A stretch of 64,000 nucleotides of DNA from assembly GCF_031764535.1 (NCBI RefSeq), contig NZ_CP134499.1:3472001-3536000 (forward strand). Reading direction: 5' to 3'. The notes beneath the pieces are model-generated. The model ran no database searches. It had not been told where the DNA came from and saw only the letters and a list, made by a program, of their open reading frames with translations. This stretch comes from Pseudomonas sp. SG20056 (lineage in GTDB: Bacteria > Pseudomonadota > Gammaproteobacteria > Pseudomonadales > Pseudomonadaceae). Shown in pieces: positions 44,595 to 54,141 of this stretch (position 1 is its first letter; each line of letters starts with the position of its first letter). The translations under genes and the position numbers were made by a program.

Positions 44595-45440
44595 TCAGCG
44601 TGCGTCGATCTGCTGCTGCAGGTTCAGTACCTGAGCCTGCAGGGTGCTGATATTGCGGGTCATCTGCGCACGGAAGGCGTCAAACTCAGCCGTGCTGCTG
44701 CCAGCGGTACGGGTTTCCAGATCGCTTTTCAGCACCAGCAGGTCCTGCTCGACACGGGCAATGGCCTGGTTGGGGTTGCCCTGTTTCTTCAGCACATCAA
44801 TTTCGCCGCTCAACCCGGCCAGTTTCTCGTCGAGTTTGCTTTGCCCGGCCAGCGCGCTTTTCAGGGTGGCTTGCTCATTTTTCAGCACCGCCTGTTCGGC
44901 GCTGAGTTTGTTGAGGATGCCTTCCAGCTTGGCATCCCCACCTTCCTGGCCTTTCAGCTGTGCGGCCAGCTGCTCAAGGCGCTTGCTCTGCTCGCTACTC
45001 TGCCCACTGACGCCCTGCTGTTGCTTACTCAGCTCAGCCAGCTTGCTTTCCAGCTGCTTGACCTGCAGCTTCAGCGCTTCACTGCCGCTGGTGACCGAGG
45101 ATTCGGTGGCCACCACCTTGCCGGAAATGTCCTGAATACGACCGGCGGCTTCCTCGCTGATGCGCGCAAAGCTTTCCTGGGTCGCCACCAGTTGCTGCTC
45201 CATCAGGCTGATCTGCTGAAAGCTCCACCAGCCGAGCCCGCCCAAGGCGATCATCAAGGCGCCAACCAGGGCCCAGAGTGGGCCGGTACTGGCCGTCTTC
45301 ACCGGTGCGGCAGCCGCCGCACGACCATAGCCAGGGCTGCGCGCTGGCTCCGCCTGCTCGGCGGCATAGTCATCGTGATCGCGGTGGTCAGCCCGCAGGC
45401 TGGGCACGTGATCGAGTTCGTCGTGGGCATCGTTACGCAT
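44595..45440 (-). CDS. Membrane-anchored coiled-coil protein
   Basis: A 281-residue protein of unknown role. A polar, acidic N-terminus (about 1-50) is followed by one membrane helix (WALVGALMIALGGLGWW, about 56-72) and then a long coiled coil (about 75-275) rich in Gln, Leu, Glu and Lys with heptad-like spacing. Similar proteins in Pseudomonas are often labelled ATPase or chromosome-segregation-like, but no nucleotide-binding motif is present here. The coiled coil would sit in the periplasm if the N-terminus is inside. It is a single gene with its own terminator. Confidence 0.75.
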   Translation of the reverse strand: MRNDAHDELDHVPSLRADHRDHDDYAAEQAEPARSPGYGRAAAAAPVKTASTGPLWALVGALMIALGGLGWWSFQQISLMEQQLVATQESFARISEEAAGRIQDISGKVVATESSVTSGSEALKLQVKQLESKLAELSKQQQGVSGQSSEQSKRLEQLAAQLKGQEGGDAKLEGILNKLSAEQAVLKNEQATLKSALAGQSKLDEKLAGLSGEIDVLKKQGNPNQAIARVEQDLLVLKSDLETRTAGSSTAEFDAFRAQMTRNISTLQAQVLNLQQQIDAR

Positions 45441-45830
45441 GGGTCAACCTTCAAGAAAGCGCGGGGTGAGGAGCCTGTCGGATTTAACACTGCTCTGCTG
45501 CGGAAAAGCCCGACAGGCTCCATGCAAATTGCCGCGCAGTATAACGGTTCGCGCGCAGCGCTTCAGTGTCGCGCTATGTCAGTGCGAAACGCACCGACGA
45601 AGGGCACGGCACTTGCCATCGACTCGCTGCAGGCCGCGCAGTTCCACAGAGTGTGAACTGGTATGCGCTTTGCAATTGTCTATTTGCGACGTTATCGCCG
45701 CGCCAGGAAGCAAGGGCGCTGCAGACGCGATCCGCACGCGGGAAACGCGGCGAGACCAGGCCGGTGGCATTGCGGATGGGTGACACCCAGCCCACTTGCC
45801 CACTTGTAATAGCTAGGGGGGGGAAGATCC
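45441..45830. repeat. Non-coding 390-bp gap with a 12-bp perfect inverted repeat
   Basis: No gene is supported here. GGAGCCTGTCGG (45470-45481) and CCGACAGGCTCC (45510-45521) are perfectly complementary with a 28-base spacer. There is no T tract, and the repeat starts 30 bp upstream of the coiled-coil gene's start, so it would lie in its promoter or leader. The remaining part up to 45830 shows nothing definite besides the GGGGGG-rich ribosome site of the next gene. Confidence 0.65.
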
Positions 45831-46142
45831 ATGGAGCTGAACAGAGAAGTACTGGATTGCATGATGAGCCTGCGCCGCAGGCTGCGCGAAGAACTGACGG
45901 TGGACATCCGCATGAGCCAGCCTGATGCGATCAACAGCATGCTCAGCGCCTGTCTCACCTCAAGCAGCGAGGAAACCCGCCAACTCGGGCAACTGCTGGC
46001 CCAATATAGCGACCGCCCCTTCGGTGAGCCCGCAAGCACACCACGGATGCAGGCCGGCCACCCGCTGCTGGTGGAAGAAAGCGCGCACCGCCCGTCTAGC
46101 GCCTCGGTGCGCATGTATCGCGGGCAGCGCGTTTACGCCTGA
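45831..46142 (+). CDS. Small hypothetical protein
   Basis: A 103-residue protein with no recognised domain. The first half is helical (DCMMSLRRRLREELTVDIR), the second half polar. A strong GGGGGGAAG ribosome site lies seven bases before the ATG, which supports it being real. No signal peptide or membrane segment. It is convergent with the SDR gene at 46203. Confidence 0.6.
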   Translation: MELNREVLDCMMSLRRRLREELTVDIRMSQPDAINSMLSACLTSSSEETRQLGQLLAQYSDRPFGEPASTPRMQAGHPLLVEESAHRPSSASVRMYRGQRVYA

Positions 46143-46202
46143 GAACCTGCATACGATCTGCTGCACGCCGGCCCTGCTGCGTTCAAAACAGGTGCTAAAG
46201 AG

Positions 46203-47195
46203 TTAGCTCGGATGATGCGCCTGCCACCAGGCGCAAAACTCATCCAGTGCCGTCCACAGGCTGGTCTTGGGTTCGTACTCCAGATACTGCTGCGCGCGGC
46301 TGATATCCAGGGAAAAGTCCTTGGCCATCACCGCCACACCCAGGCGGAACAGCGTCGGTTCCGGGCGACCAGGCAGAAGCTTGCACACGCCTTCATTCAG
46401 CGCCGCCGCGCCATAGGCCAGGCCGTAGGGCAGATGGCGAGTGACCGGCGGCAGGTCGAGTTTGCGCAGCACATAGTTGACCACGTCCCACAGCGGCACG
46501 GGCGCGCCGTTGCTGATGTTGTACACCTGCCCCAGCGCTGGCCCGGCCGCCAGCAGGCAGCTCATCAGCGCTTCGTTGAGGTTGTGCACGCTGGTGAAAT
46601 CGACCTTGTTCAGGCCGTTGCCGATGATCGACAAGCGCCCCTTGCGCTGCATATTGATCAAGCGTGGGAAGATGCTGGTATCGCCCGCCCCGGTGACAAA
46701 ACGCGGACGCAGCGCCAGCACCTCCAGGCCGAATTCCTGGGCAGCAAACACCTGCTGCTCGGCGAGAAACTTGGTTTTGCCGTAGTGATCGGAAAAGCGC
46801 TTGGGCAGCTGTTCTTCACGCAGGCCGACATGCGCCTGGCCATCGAAATACACCGACGGCGACGACAAATGCACCAAACGGCGCACCTTCTGTTTCAGGC
46901 AGGCATCCACCACGTTTTCGGTGACCGTGACGTTGGCCTGATAGAAATGCTCGTAAGATCCCCACACACCAACCGCGCCCGCGCAATGCACCACCGCATC
47001 AACATCCCGACACAGTTGCTGCACCAGCTCAGGGTCGGACAGATCGCCCTGAATAAACTCCGCGCCACGCGAACAGAGATGCTCAACGCCCTCGGCACGC
47101 CGTCCATTGACCCGCACACTCAAGCCCTGCTCCAAGGCAAAGCGGGCGAAACGCCCACCGATAAAGCCGCTGGCCCCGGTTACCAGAATCTTCAT
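46203..47195 (-). CDS. NAD-dependent epimerase/dehydratase (extended SDR)
   Basis: A 330-residue extended short-chain dehydrogenase. The NAD motif is VTGASGFIGGRFA at the N-terminus and the catalytic YxxxK is DHYGKTKFLAE (about 150). The sequence resembles 3-beta-hydroxysteroid dehydrogenase/OleD-like members, so a hydroxy or keto group of a lipid-like substrate is possible, but the substrate is not known. The frame is open to 47348; the ATG at 47195 is used because the Rossmann motif begins at once after it. It is divergent from the saccharopine dehydrogenase-like gene. Confidence 0.87.
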   Translation of the reverse strand: MKILVTGASGFIGGRFARFALEQGLSVRVNGRRAEGVEHLCSRGAEFIQGDLSDPELVQQLCRDVDAVVHCAGAVGVWGSYEHFYQANVTVTENVVDACLKQKVRRLVHLSSPSVYFDGQAHVGLREEQLPKRFSDHYGKTKFLAEQQVFAAQEFGLEVLALRPRFVTGAGDTSIFPRLINMQRKGRLSIIGNGLNKVDFTSVHNLNEALMSCLLAAGPALGQVYNISNGAPVPLWDVVNYVLRKLDLPPVTRHLPYGLAYGAAALNEGVCKLLPGRPEPTLFRLGVAVMAKDFSLDISRAQQYLEYEPKTSLWTALDEFCAWWQAHHPS

Positions 47196-47362
47196 TGCCG
47201 CCCCCTTTGCCGTGATTGCAGGCCACTCTAGCAGCGCATGTAAGCCGCTGCCGTGGCATTGCAAGCCAGAACAGCGACTGCACACACCCTGCGATAGGCA
47301 ACAGATCCGTTCACAGCGACTAAGCTGCCAGACGCAAACCAATAACAACTTAGGAGCACGGG

Positions 47363-48418
47363 ATGGCCACGCACTGGATGATCTACGGAGCCAACGGTTA
47401 CACCGGCCACCTGCTGGCCGCCGAAGCCAAGCGCCAGGGCCTTACGCCCATTCTGGCTGGGCGCAACCCGGCCGCCGTACACGCCCTCGGCAGCCTGCTG
47501 GGCCTGGAATGCCGGATATTCGATATCCACCAACTGGATCGTGCCAAGGAAGCCCTGGCCGATGTTGCCGTGGTTGCCCACTGCGCGGGGCCATTCTCTG
47601 CCACCAGCGCACCGCTGCTCGATGCCTGCCTGGCCAGCGCCACCCACTATGTCGATATCACTGGCGAGATCAGCGTGTTCGAAGCCGCTCATCAGCGTGA
47701 TCAGCAGGCTCGCGAACTTGGCGTGGTGGCCTGCCCCGGCGTGGGCTTCGATGTAATCCCCAGCGATTGCCTGGCCGCCTGCTTACACCAGGCTCTGCCC
47801 GATGCCACCCACCTGGCGCTGGGTTTCGACTCTGGCAGCGGGCTGTCGCCAGGCACGGCGAAAACCTCAGTGGAAGGTCTGAAGTTTGGCGGCAAGGTAC
47901 GTCGCGCAGGCGTGATCACCGATGTGCCGCTGGGCTATAAACGCCGTGCCATCAACTTTGGCCGCGGTGAAAAGCCGGCGGTCACCATTCCCTGGGGCGA
48001 TGTCTCCACCGCCTACCACTCCACCGGCATCGATAATATCGAGGTGTACCTGCCGACACCGACGGCGGCAGCGATTGTCATGCGCCTGATCGACCCGCTG
48101 CGCGCCCTGCTGGGCCTGGATGCGGTACAAAACTGGCTCAAGCGGCTGATCGAAAAACGCGTCAGCGGCCCGGACGAAGCCAGCCGTGCCCGTCAGCGCA
48201 CCTGGCTGTGGGGCGAGGCGCGCAATGCCGCAGGCGTGGTGAGAACCGCGCGGTTGGAAACCGCCAACGGCTATGACGTCACCGTGCATGGCGCCTTGCT
48301 GGCCGTGCAGCACTTGCTGAACTACAGCGGCCCTGGCGGCTATTTCACCCCGTCAAGACTGCTCGGTGCACGCTGCGTGGAACAGCTGCCGGGCTCGGGC
48401 AAGATCAACATCAGCTAG
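47363..48418 (+). CDS. Saccharopine dehydrogenase-like NAD(P)-binding protein (trans-acting enoyl reductase type)
   Basis: A 351-residue protein. The Rossmann motif is IYGANGYTGHLLA (about 7-19), followed by AGRNPAAVHALG and VVAHCAGPFSATSAPLLDAC, the pattern of the saccharopine dehydrogenase/trans-acting enoyl reductase family. Members act on lipid or polyketide intermediates in some bacteria; the role in Pseudomonas is unclear. TAGGAG precedes the ATG. Confidence 0.85.
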   Translation: MATHWMIYGANGYTGHLLAAEAKRQGLTPILAGRNPAAVHALGSLLGLECRIFDIHQLDRAKEALADVAVVAHCAGPFSATSAPLLDACLASATHYVDITGEISVFEAAHQRDQQARELGVVACPGVGFDVIPSDCLAACLHQALPDATHLALGFDSGSGLSPGTAKTSVEGLKFGGKVRRAGVITDVPLGYKRRAINFGRGEKPAVTIPWGDVSTAYHSTGIDNIEVYLPTPTAAAIVMRLIDPLRALLGLDAVQNWLKRLIEKRVSGPDEASRARQRTWLWGEARNAAGVVRTARLETANGYDVTVHGALLAVQHLLNYSGPGGYFTPSRLLGARCVEQLPGSGKINIS

Positions 48419-48697
48419 CGGACCGCTGCCAAACCGGTGTGCTGCAACTTGGTTACCTTCCGCCCCATAAGCGCAAGGTAACGCACCATTCTGCACCAGA
48501 TTCAACCTGCCCCATTGTCGCCCCGCCCTTCGCCTGTCACGCGGCCAAGCGTTGCCACACACCCTCAGTACGCGGCTTTCGAGCCGCCCTTGGCTTGCGA
48601 TCGATTTTATTTACGCAGCCGTCAAGCAATTCGCACGATCCTTGCAGAATAATCAACACAACCATCCATTCACGCCTTCTGCCTGGAGCCTCTGGAT

Positions 48698-50656
48698 ATG
48701 CCGCTACGCCTAAAACTTGCCCTTAGCTACTTGTTTATCGGGCTTTTCCCTGTACTGGCGATGGCCTTTACGGTGTATTGGCAAGCCAGCAAGGCGCTAC
48801 AGGAACAGACGCTGAACGCCCTGGACGCTGTAGCAAATATCAAACAGGCACAACTACTGGACAACCTGCAGGCGCGCCGCGACCAACTCAGCACCCTGGC
48901 CAACAACCTGGGCACCAGTTACGGCGGGCTGACTGGAATGGCGCTGGTCAGCGCGTCCAATTACGACCGGCCGATCTACGAGAACTTTATCCAGACGTAC
49001 GGCTACCGCGAGCTGAAGTTGATCGCCAGCGACGGCACGGTGATCTTCAGCGTCCTGCGCGGCGATGATTACCAGCAGAACCTCACGCAGGGCGCATGGC
49101 GTGAACTGCCCATGGGCCAGTTGGCCAGCGCCGGACTGAACCGTCAGGCCAGCCTGATCAGCGACCTGGCGATCAATCCGCAAACCGGTGAGCCCAGCCA
49201 GTTTCTGATCAGCCCAGTGATCAGCGAAGGCGAGCTGATTGCGCTGTTGATGCTCGAACTGCCAATTGCCCCGCTCAATAGCGTGATGCAAACCCGCCAG
49301 GGCCTCGGCGACGCCGGCGAAACCTACCTGGTCGGAGCCGACGGTCTGTTGCGTTCGGACTCCGCGCGTTTCAGCGAGCATCAGGTGCAGCGCTCCGAAC
49401 AGCGCCCCAGCGAGCTGCAGGGCGACGCCATCACCCGCGCACTGAACGGCGAGCAAGGACAACTGGCAGAAACGGGGCTGAACGGTCAGCCCGCACTGAA
49501 GGCCTTTGTGCCCCTGGAATTTGATGGCCAGCACTGGGCGCTGATCGCCGAAATGGATCAGGCTCAGGCGTTTGCTCCGGTGCATGAATTGATGTGGCAA
49601 ATCCTTCTGCTCGGCCTGCTGACCATAGGCGCCGTGCTGTTCGCTACCTGGCTGGTCAGTCGTAGCGTGATGCGCCCACTGGGCGGCGAGCCGGGCACCA
49701 TGGCTCAGCTGGCACAACGCCTGGCCGCCGGCGAGCTGCGCATCAGTCAGCAGCCCGGCCAGGGCAATGGCCTGATGCACGCCCTGCACGATATGGCCAA
49801 CGCCTGGCGCGTGGTGATCGAACAACTGCGCCAGGCCAGCAATGCCGTGGGCCATGCCAGCGGCGATATTCTCAATGCCGCCGGGCAGACCAGCCAACGC
49901 CTTGACCAACAGCAGGAAGCTCTGGAAATGGTGGTCAGTGCGGTCGATCAGATGGCCGCCACCGTGCAGGAAATCGCCACCAGCGCCAGCCAGAGTGCCG
50001 ACAACAGTGAAGCCGCGCGCCATGCCTTTACCACCATGCAGGACACCCTACAGCGCATGATCGGCCGCCAGGACCAACTGCTTGGTGGTCTGCGCGAGGC
50101 CGATCAGGTGGTGCAGACCCTGGCCGGCAATAGCCAACAGATCGCCTCAGTACTGGAGGTGATTCGCGCCATCGCCGAGCAGACCAATCTATTGGCCCTC
50201 AATGCCGCCATTGAAGCGGCGCGCGCTGGCGAACAGGGCCGTGGCTTTGCCGTGGTTGCCGATGAGGTACGCAGTCTGGCCATGCGCACCCGCACTGCCA
50301 CCGAAGAGGTGGTGCAGATCATCACCACGCTCGACAATTCATCCACCCAGGCCCTGGCCAGCATGCAGGACTCCACTGCCCAGGCCTGCGCCCTGGAAGA
50401 TGAGACGCAAGCCGTACTGGGCTCACTCGGCCACCTGGATCACTCACTGCAGGCCGTGCATGACCTGGCCTTCCAGATCGCCGCGGCTGCCGAACAGCAG
50501 GCGGCCACCACCCAGGAGGTCAACCAGCATATGCACCAGCTCAGCGCCATGACCGCAGACAACCGGGAAAACGCTGCCAATACCCGCCAATGCGGCGAGC
50601 ATCTGCAAAATGTCGCCGGCAACCAGCAGCATCTGTTGGCGCATTTTCAGCTCTGA
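48698..50656 (+). CDS. Methyl-accepting chemotaxis protein
   Basis: A 652-residue inner-membrane chemoreceptor. An N-terminal membrane helix ([20 protein letters not shown]) leads to a large periplasmic Cache-type domain (about 35-290), a second helix ([19 protein letters not shown]), a HAMP region with [15 protein letters not shown], and the cytoplasmic signalling hairpin with [20 protein letters not shown] and [12 protein letters not shown]. No C-terminal CheR/CheB-binding pentapeptide is seen. The ligand is unknown. It converges on argP with a gap of three bases. Confidence 0.93.
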   Translation: MPLRLKLALSYLFIGLFPVLAMAFTVYWQASKALQEQTLNALDAVANIKQAQLLDNLQARRDQLSTLANNLGTSYGGLTGMALVSASNYDRPIYENFIQTYGYRELKLIASDGTVIFSVLRGDDYQQNLTQGAWRELPMGQLASAGLNRQASLISDLAINPQTGEPSQFLISPVISEGELIALLMLELPIAPLNSVMQTRQGLGDAGETYLVGADGLLRSDSARFSEHQVQRSEQRPSELQGDAITRALNGEQGQLAETGLNGQPALKAFVPLEFDGQHWALIAEMDQAQAFAPVHELMWQILLLGLLTIGAVLFATWLVSRSVMRPLGGEPGTMAQLAQRLAAGELRISQQPGQGNGLMHALHDMANAWRVVIEQLRQASNAVGHASGDILNAAGQTSQRLDQQQEALEMVVSAVDQMAATVQEIATSASQSADNSEAARHAFTTMQDTLQRMIGRQDQLLGGLREADQVVQTLAGNSQQIASVLEVIRAIAEQTNLLALNAAIEAARAGEQGRGFAVVADEVRSLAMRTRTATEEVVQIITTLDNSSTQALASMQDSTAQACALEDETQAVLGSLGHLDHSLQAVHDLAFQIAAAAEQQAATTQEVNQHMHQLSAMTADNRENAANTRQCGEHLQNVAGNQQHLLAHFQL

Positions 50657-50659
50657 CCT

Positions 50660-51556
50660 TTAGTCCGTAGCGGTCACCAGCCAGGTGGCCGCGTGCCGCT
50701 GCAAATGGCGGGTCAGCTCGCCCAGCAGCTCACCGCCATTGCGCCAATGGTGCCAGTACAGCGGCACATCAATTGGCCGGTCACTGATCAACTCGACCAG
50801 CTCGCCACGGGCCATCTCACCCTGCACCTGCAGTTCGGGGATCAAGCCCCAGCCAAACCCGGCCTGCGCCAGGCGGATAAAGCCCTCGGATGACGGACAC
50901 AGGTGATGGGCAAACCCACCCTCCACGCCGAGGCCGGACAGGTAGCGGTGCTGCAACAGATCATCCGGGCCGAACACGATGGCCGGCGCGTGGGCCAACG
51001 CCTGTGCCGTCACGCCTGTAGGGAAGTGCCGGGCGATAAACGCCGGGCTGGCCATGGCGCGATAACGCATTGCCCCGAGCAATACAGCCCTTGCGCCAGC
51101 TACCGGGCGCTCGCTGGCGCAGACACAAGCGGCGACCTCACCGGCGCGCATACGCTTAAGGCCGACCTCCTGATCCTCCACAACCAGATCCAGCAGCAAA
51201 CGCTGTTCGGTACAGAACGCGCCCACCGCGCCGGCCCACCAGGTGGCCAGGCTGTCGGCGTTCAGCGCAATGCGCAGGCGCTCCGGCAAACCGCCCTCAT
51301 CCAGCCCCGGCACCTGCGCCTGAATATCGCGCTCCAGCAACCGCACCTGCTGCACATGGTTAAGCAGACGTCGGCCGATTTCCGTCGGCGCCGGCGGCAC
51401 CGCACGCACTAATACCGGCTGGCCAACCCGCGCCTCGAGCAACTTGATCCGCTGCGACACGGCCGATTGCGACAAGCCCAGCACCTGCGCCGCCCGCTCG
51501 AAGCCGGCCTGTTCGACAACCGCAGCCAGAGCGGCGAGTAATTTGTAATCCAGCAA
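50660..51556 (-). CDS. argP: LysR-family regulator ArgP (IciA)
   Basis: A 298-residue regulator. The LysR helix-turn-helix lies in the first 60 residues (YKLLAALAAVVEQAGFERAA, LGLSQSAVSQRIKLLEARVG). TTG at 51556 is the probable start: AGGA lies nine bases upstream and the protein then begins at LLDYKLL, as ArgP proteins do; the open frame extends to 51703 but has no family match. ArgP responds to lysine and arginine and activates argO. The divergent ACT-domain gene and argO follow. Confidence 0.88.
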   Translation of the reverse strand: MLDYKLLAALAAVVEQAGFERAAQVLGLSQSAVSQRIKLLEARVGQPVLVRAVPPAPTEIGRRLLNHVQQVRLLERDIQAQVPGLDEGGLPERLRIALNADSLATWWAGAVGAFCTEQRLLLDLVVEDQEVGLKRMRAGEVAACVCASERPVAGARAVLLGAMRYRAMASPAFIARHFPTGVTAQALAHAPAIVFGPDDLLQHRYLSGLGVEGGFAHHLCPSSEGFIRLAQAGFGWGLIPELQVQGEMARGELVELISDRPIDVPLYWHHWRNGGELLGELTRHLQRHAATWLVTATD

Positions 51557-51654
51557 AATAAGATTTCCTAATGAGCAATCAGGATTATTGGTTTCTCTTA
51601 TATACCTGACCGCAGCAGACTGACCAGCATCACCACTCGAAACAGGCAAACCAC

Positions 51655-52056
51655 ATGGCCGGCGAAACCTCATTGACCACCCTGCTGCGCAGCATGAGCC
51701 CACAGCTGAACGATGGCGCTTACGTGTTCTGCTGTTTAAGCGATGCCGCGCAACTGAAGGGCGTGCAACCGCTGGGCAGCTTTCAGGAAGCCGAAGGGCT
51801 CACGGTTATTCTGCCGCGCCAGCAAGCCGAGCACCTGGGCCTGCCGTACAGCTACGTGGCCGCCTGGCTGACGCTGCATGTGCATTCGGCGCTGGAAGCC
51901 GTCGGCTTGACGGCTGCCGTTGCCAGCGCACTGGCGCAAGCCGGGATCAGCTGCAACGTGATCGCCGGTTTCTACCACGACCACCTGTTCGTCGCCCATG
52001 CCGATGGACCGCGCGCACTGGCGGTTCTACAACAGCTCAGTGCACGGACGGAGTAA
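51655..52056 (+). CDS. ACT-domain protein
   Basis: A 133-residue protein with two ACT-like halves; the C-terminal half AGISCNVIAGFYHDHLFVAH is the characteristic amino-acid-binding motif of this small family (DUF2241/ACT_7 type). It lies between divergent argP and argO and only five bases before argO, so it probably serves in the same amino-acid export or sensing unit. Confidence 0.82.
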   Translation: MAGETSLTTLLRSMSPQLNDGAYVFCCLSDAAQLKGVQPLGSFQEAEGLTVILPRQQAEHLGLPYSYVAAWLTLHVHSALEAVGLTAAVASALAQAGISCNVIAGFYHDHLFVAHADGPRALAVLQQLSARTE

Positions 52057-52061
52057 CCGAG

Positions 52062-52673
52062 ATGTGGCAAAGCTACAGCAACGGATTACTGATCGCCGCC
52101 GGGCTGATCATCGCCCTCGGCGCACAGAACGCCTTCGTCCTCGCACAAAGCCTGCGCCGCGAGCATCACCTGCCGGTGGCGCTGCTCTGTGTGGTCTGCG
52201 ATGCCCTGTTGGTGGCCGCAGGGGTCTTCGGTCTGGCCGCCGTGCTGGCGCAAAACCCGATTCTGCTGGGTGTGGCGCGCTGGGGAGGCGCGGCCTTTCT
52301 GCTCTGGTATGGCGCCCAGGCGCTGGTTCGTGCCAGCCGCCCACAGGCCATGGGCTACAGCGCCGACAGCGGCCCGCGCTCACGCAAGGCAGTGCTGCTG
52401 GCGGCCCTGGCGGTGACCTTGCTCAACCCGCATGTGTACCTCGACACGGTGCTGCTGATCGGCTCACTCGGCGCACAACAACCGGTGCCTGGCGCCTATG
52501 CCCTGGGCGCAGCAAGCGCTTCTTTAATGTGGTTCTTCTGTCTGGCCCTCGGCGCGGCCTGGCTTGCACCCTGGTTGGCGCGCCCAAGCACCTGGCGCTT
52601 TATTGACCTGGGCGTGGCCTTGATGATGTTCAGCATTGCCTGGCAGCTATTGAGCAACCCCGGCATGCTCTAA
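52062..52673 (+). CDS. argO: LysE/ArgO-family amino-acid exporter
   Basis: A 203-residue exporter with about six hydrophobic segments. The family motif GLIIALGAQNAFVLAQSLRR is at residues 14-33, and TLLNPHVYLDTVLLIGSL is the typical middle motif. It exports arginine or lysine. The location beside argP supports the ArgO name, though LysE is equally usual for such proteins. Confidence 0.85.
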   Translation: MWQSYSNGLLIAAGLIIALGAQNAFVLAQSLRREHHLPVALLCVVCDALLVAAGVFGLAAVLAQNPILLGVARWGGAAFLLWYGAQALVRASRPQAMGYSADSGPRSRKAVLLAALAVTLLNPHVYLDTVLLIGSLGAQQPVPGAYALGAASASLMWFFCLALGAAWLAPWLARPSTWRFIDLGVALMMFSIAWQLLSNPGML

Positions 52674-52742
52674 AACGGCCCTGATGCAACATGCCGAGGT
52701 GGTTTTCCACACAGTTGTCGCGTGTTTAAGGCGCAGTGCCGG

Positions 52743-52751
52743 TGCTATGAT
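52743..52751 (+). promoter_or_regulatory. Extended -10 promoter element upstream of sodB
   Basis: TGC followed by TATGAT forms an extended -10 hexamer about 100 bp before the sodB start. No good -35 lies at 17 bp, which is usual for extended -10 promoters. Assignment is by inspection. Confidence 0.45.
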
Positions 52752-52849
52752 CAAGGGCTTGCGGCGCAAAGAGATAACTCACGCCGCTGAGATGGCCGCC
52801 CGTGATCGGCCTCGCGCACACCGCACCTGACCTGATTAGGAGATAGACA

Positions 52850-53431
52850 ATGGCTTTCGAATTGCCGCCGCTGCCCTACGCACATGACGCCCTGCAGCCG
52901 CACATTTCCAAGGAAACCTTGGAATTCCACCACGACAAGCACCACAACACCTATGTCGTGAACCTGAACAACCTGGTCCCAGGCACCGAGTTCGAAGGCA
53001 AGACCTTGGAAGAGATCGTCAAGACCTCTTCGGGCGGCATCTTCAACAACGCCGCTCAGGTCTGGAACCACACCTTCTACTGGAACTGCCTGGCGCCTAA
53101 CGCCGGTGGCCAGCCGACTGGTGCCCTGGCTGACGCAATCAACGCAGCCTTCGGCTCCTTCGACAAGTTCAAGGAAGAGTTCAGCAAAGTGTCCATCGGC
53201 ACCTTCGGTTCCGGCTGGGGCTGGCTGGTGAAAAAGGCTGACGGCTCCCTGGCTCTGGCCAGCACCATCGGCGCCGGCTGCCCGCTGACCAGCGGCGACA
53301 CCCCGCTGCTGACCTGCGACGTCTGGGAACACGCCTACTACATCGACTACCGCAACCTGCGTCCGAAGTATGTTGAGGCGTTCTGGAACCTGGTGAACTG
53401 GGACTTCGTAGCGAAAAACTACGCCGCCTAA
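52850..53431 (+). CDS. sodB: Iron superoxide dismutase
   Basis: A 193-residue cytoplasmic enzyme turning superoxide into oxygen and hydrogen peroxide. The four metal ligands are His27, His74 (VWNHTF), Asp157 and His161 (CDVWEHAYY). [14 protein letters not shown] and [11 protein letters not shown] are typical of the Fe type. Ribosome site TAGGAGA precedes the ATG, and a 14-base terminator stem follows. It is a single-gene unit. Confidence 0.98.
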   Translation: MAFELPPLPYAHDALQPHISKETLEFHHDKHHNTYVVNLNNLVPGTEFEGKTLEEIVKTSSGGIFNNAAQVWNHTFYWNCLAPNAGGQPTGALADAINAAFGSFDKFKEEFSKVSIGTFGSGWGWLVKKADGSLALASTIGAGCPLTSGDTPLLTCDVWEHAYYIDYRNLRPKYVEAFWNLVNWDFVAKNYAA

Positions 53432-53446
53432 GTACCTGCGTCACCC

Positions 53447-53479
53447 ACAAGAAACCCGGCCCAGTGCCGGGTTTCTTGT
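53447..53479 (+). terminator. Terminator of sodB
   Basis: Perfect 14-base stem ACAAGAAACCCGGC/GCCGGGTTTCTTGT with a five-base loop, 15 bp after the stop. It also lies just after the stop of the convergent gene at 53496 and may end both. Confidence 0.93.
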
Positions 53480-53495
53480 TATGTGGATAAGCTTT

Positions 53496-54140
53496 TTACA
53501 GCAGCTTGCGCGGTGCAAAGGCCAGGTGCAGCGCCTCTACTTGCTGCACAGCCTGAGTCAGGCGTTGATCGGCAATAACCGGCCCCAGGTACTCGCACAG
53601 GCCGATATACAGCAGGTTGAGCAATTGCCGTAACTGCTCAAGGACCAAGCCAGCGGCCTCCAGCGCCGCGCCCTGCTCCAGCCAGGCGCGCACCAGCAAG
53701 CGCTGCTCGTTAGCCACGCCTAAACCACCCAGATTGCCTGCAGCAAAGCGCCTTAAACGCGGCACCAGCTCCGCCTCCAGCTCATTGAACAACACCCGGC
53801 TCAACGCCTCGAAGGTATGCCGCGCCTGGCTATCCGGGCCACTGCGCAGCGGTACCGCCACCCCCATCCGCTGCCGCCAGCTGTGCAGCAGCGGCTCCGG
53901 GTCAGGCAGCAAGGCCGATAGTGGCCCGGTCAGCGCGCCTACCAGTTCGCGGTAGAGTTTGGCGCGCTCCAGCTTGCGTTCAGTGGTTGCAGCCACTTCA
54001 CCGAGAAACTCATTGAGGGCGAACGGCGGTTTATCGGCATATTTGCTTTCCCACAGCGCCAGCACGGCCAGTAGTTCGTCCTCGGCAAAGTGTCCGGCCA
54101 GGCCGGTGTAGATCGCCCGTCGGCGAGTGGCCAGGCTCAT
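53496..54140 (-). CDS. Hypothetical protein translationally coupled to amt
   Basis: A 214-residue, mostly helical protein with no recognised domain or membrane segment; sequence features are LWESKYADKPPFALNEFL near the N-terminus and a leucine-rich C-terminal half (LVLEQLRQLLNLLYIGLCEYL). One base separates the amt stop from its ATG, so translation is probably coupled. No function is proposed beyond a possible link to ammonium transport. Confidence 0.72.
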   Translation of the reverse strand: MSLATRRRAIYTGLAGHFAEDELLAVLALWESKYADKPPFALNEFLGEVAATTERKLERAKLYRELVGALTGPLSALLPDPEPLLHSWRQRMGVAVPLRSGPDSQARHTFEALSRVLFNELEAELVPRLRRFAAGNLGGLGVANEQRLLVRAWLEQGAALEAAGLVLEQLRQLLNLLYIGLCEYLGPVIADQRLTQAVQQVEALHLAFAPRKLL

Positions 54141-54141
54141 C

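Noticed and set aside
48622..48652. FliA (sigma28)-like promoter before the chemoreceptor: TCAAG and GCAGAATAA
   Set aside because: The spacer is 17 bases and the -10 part is a poor match to GCCGATAA, so it is not convincing.
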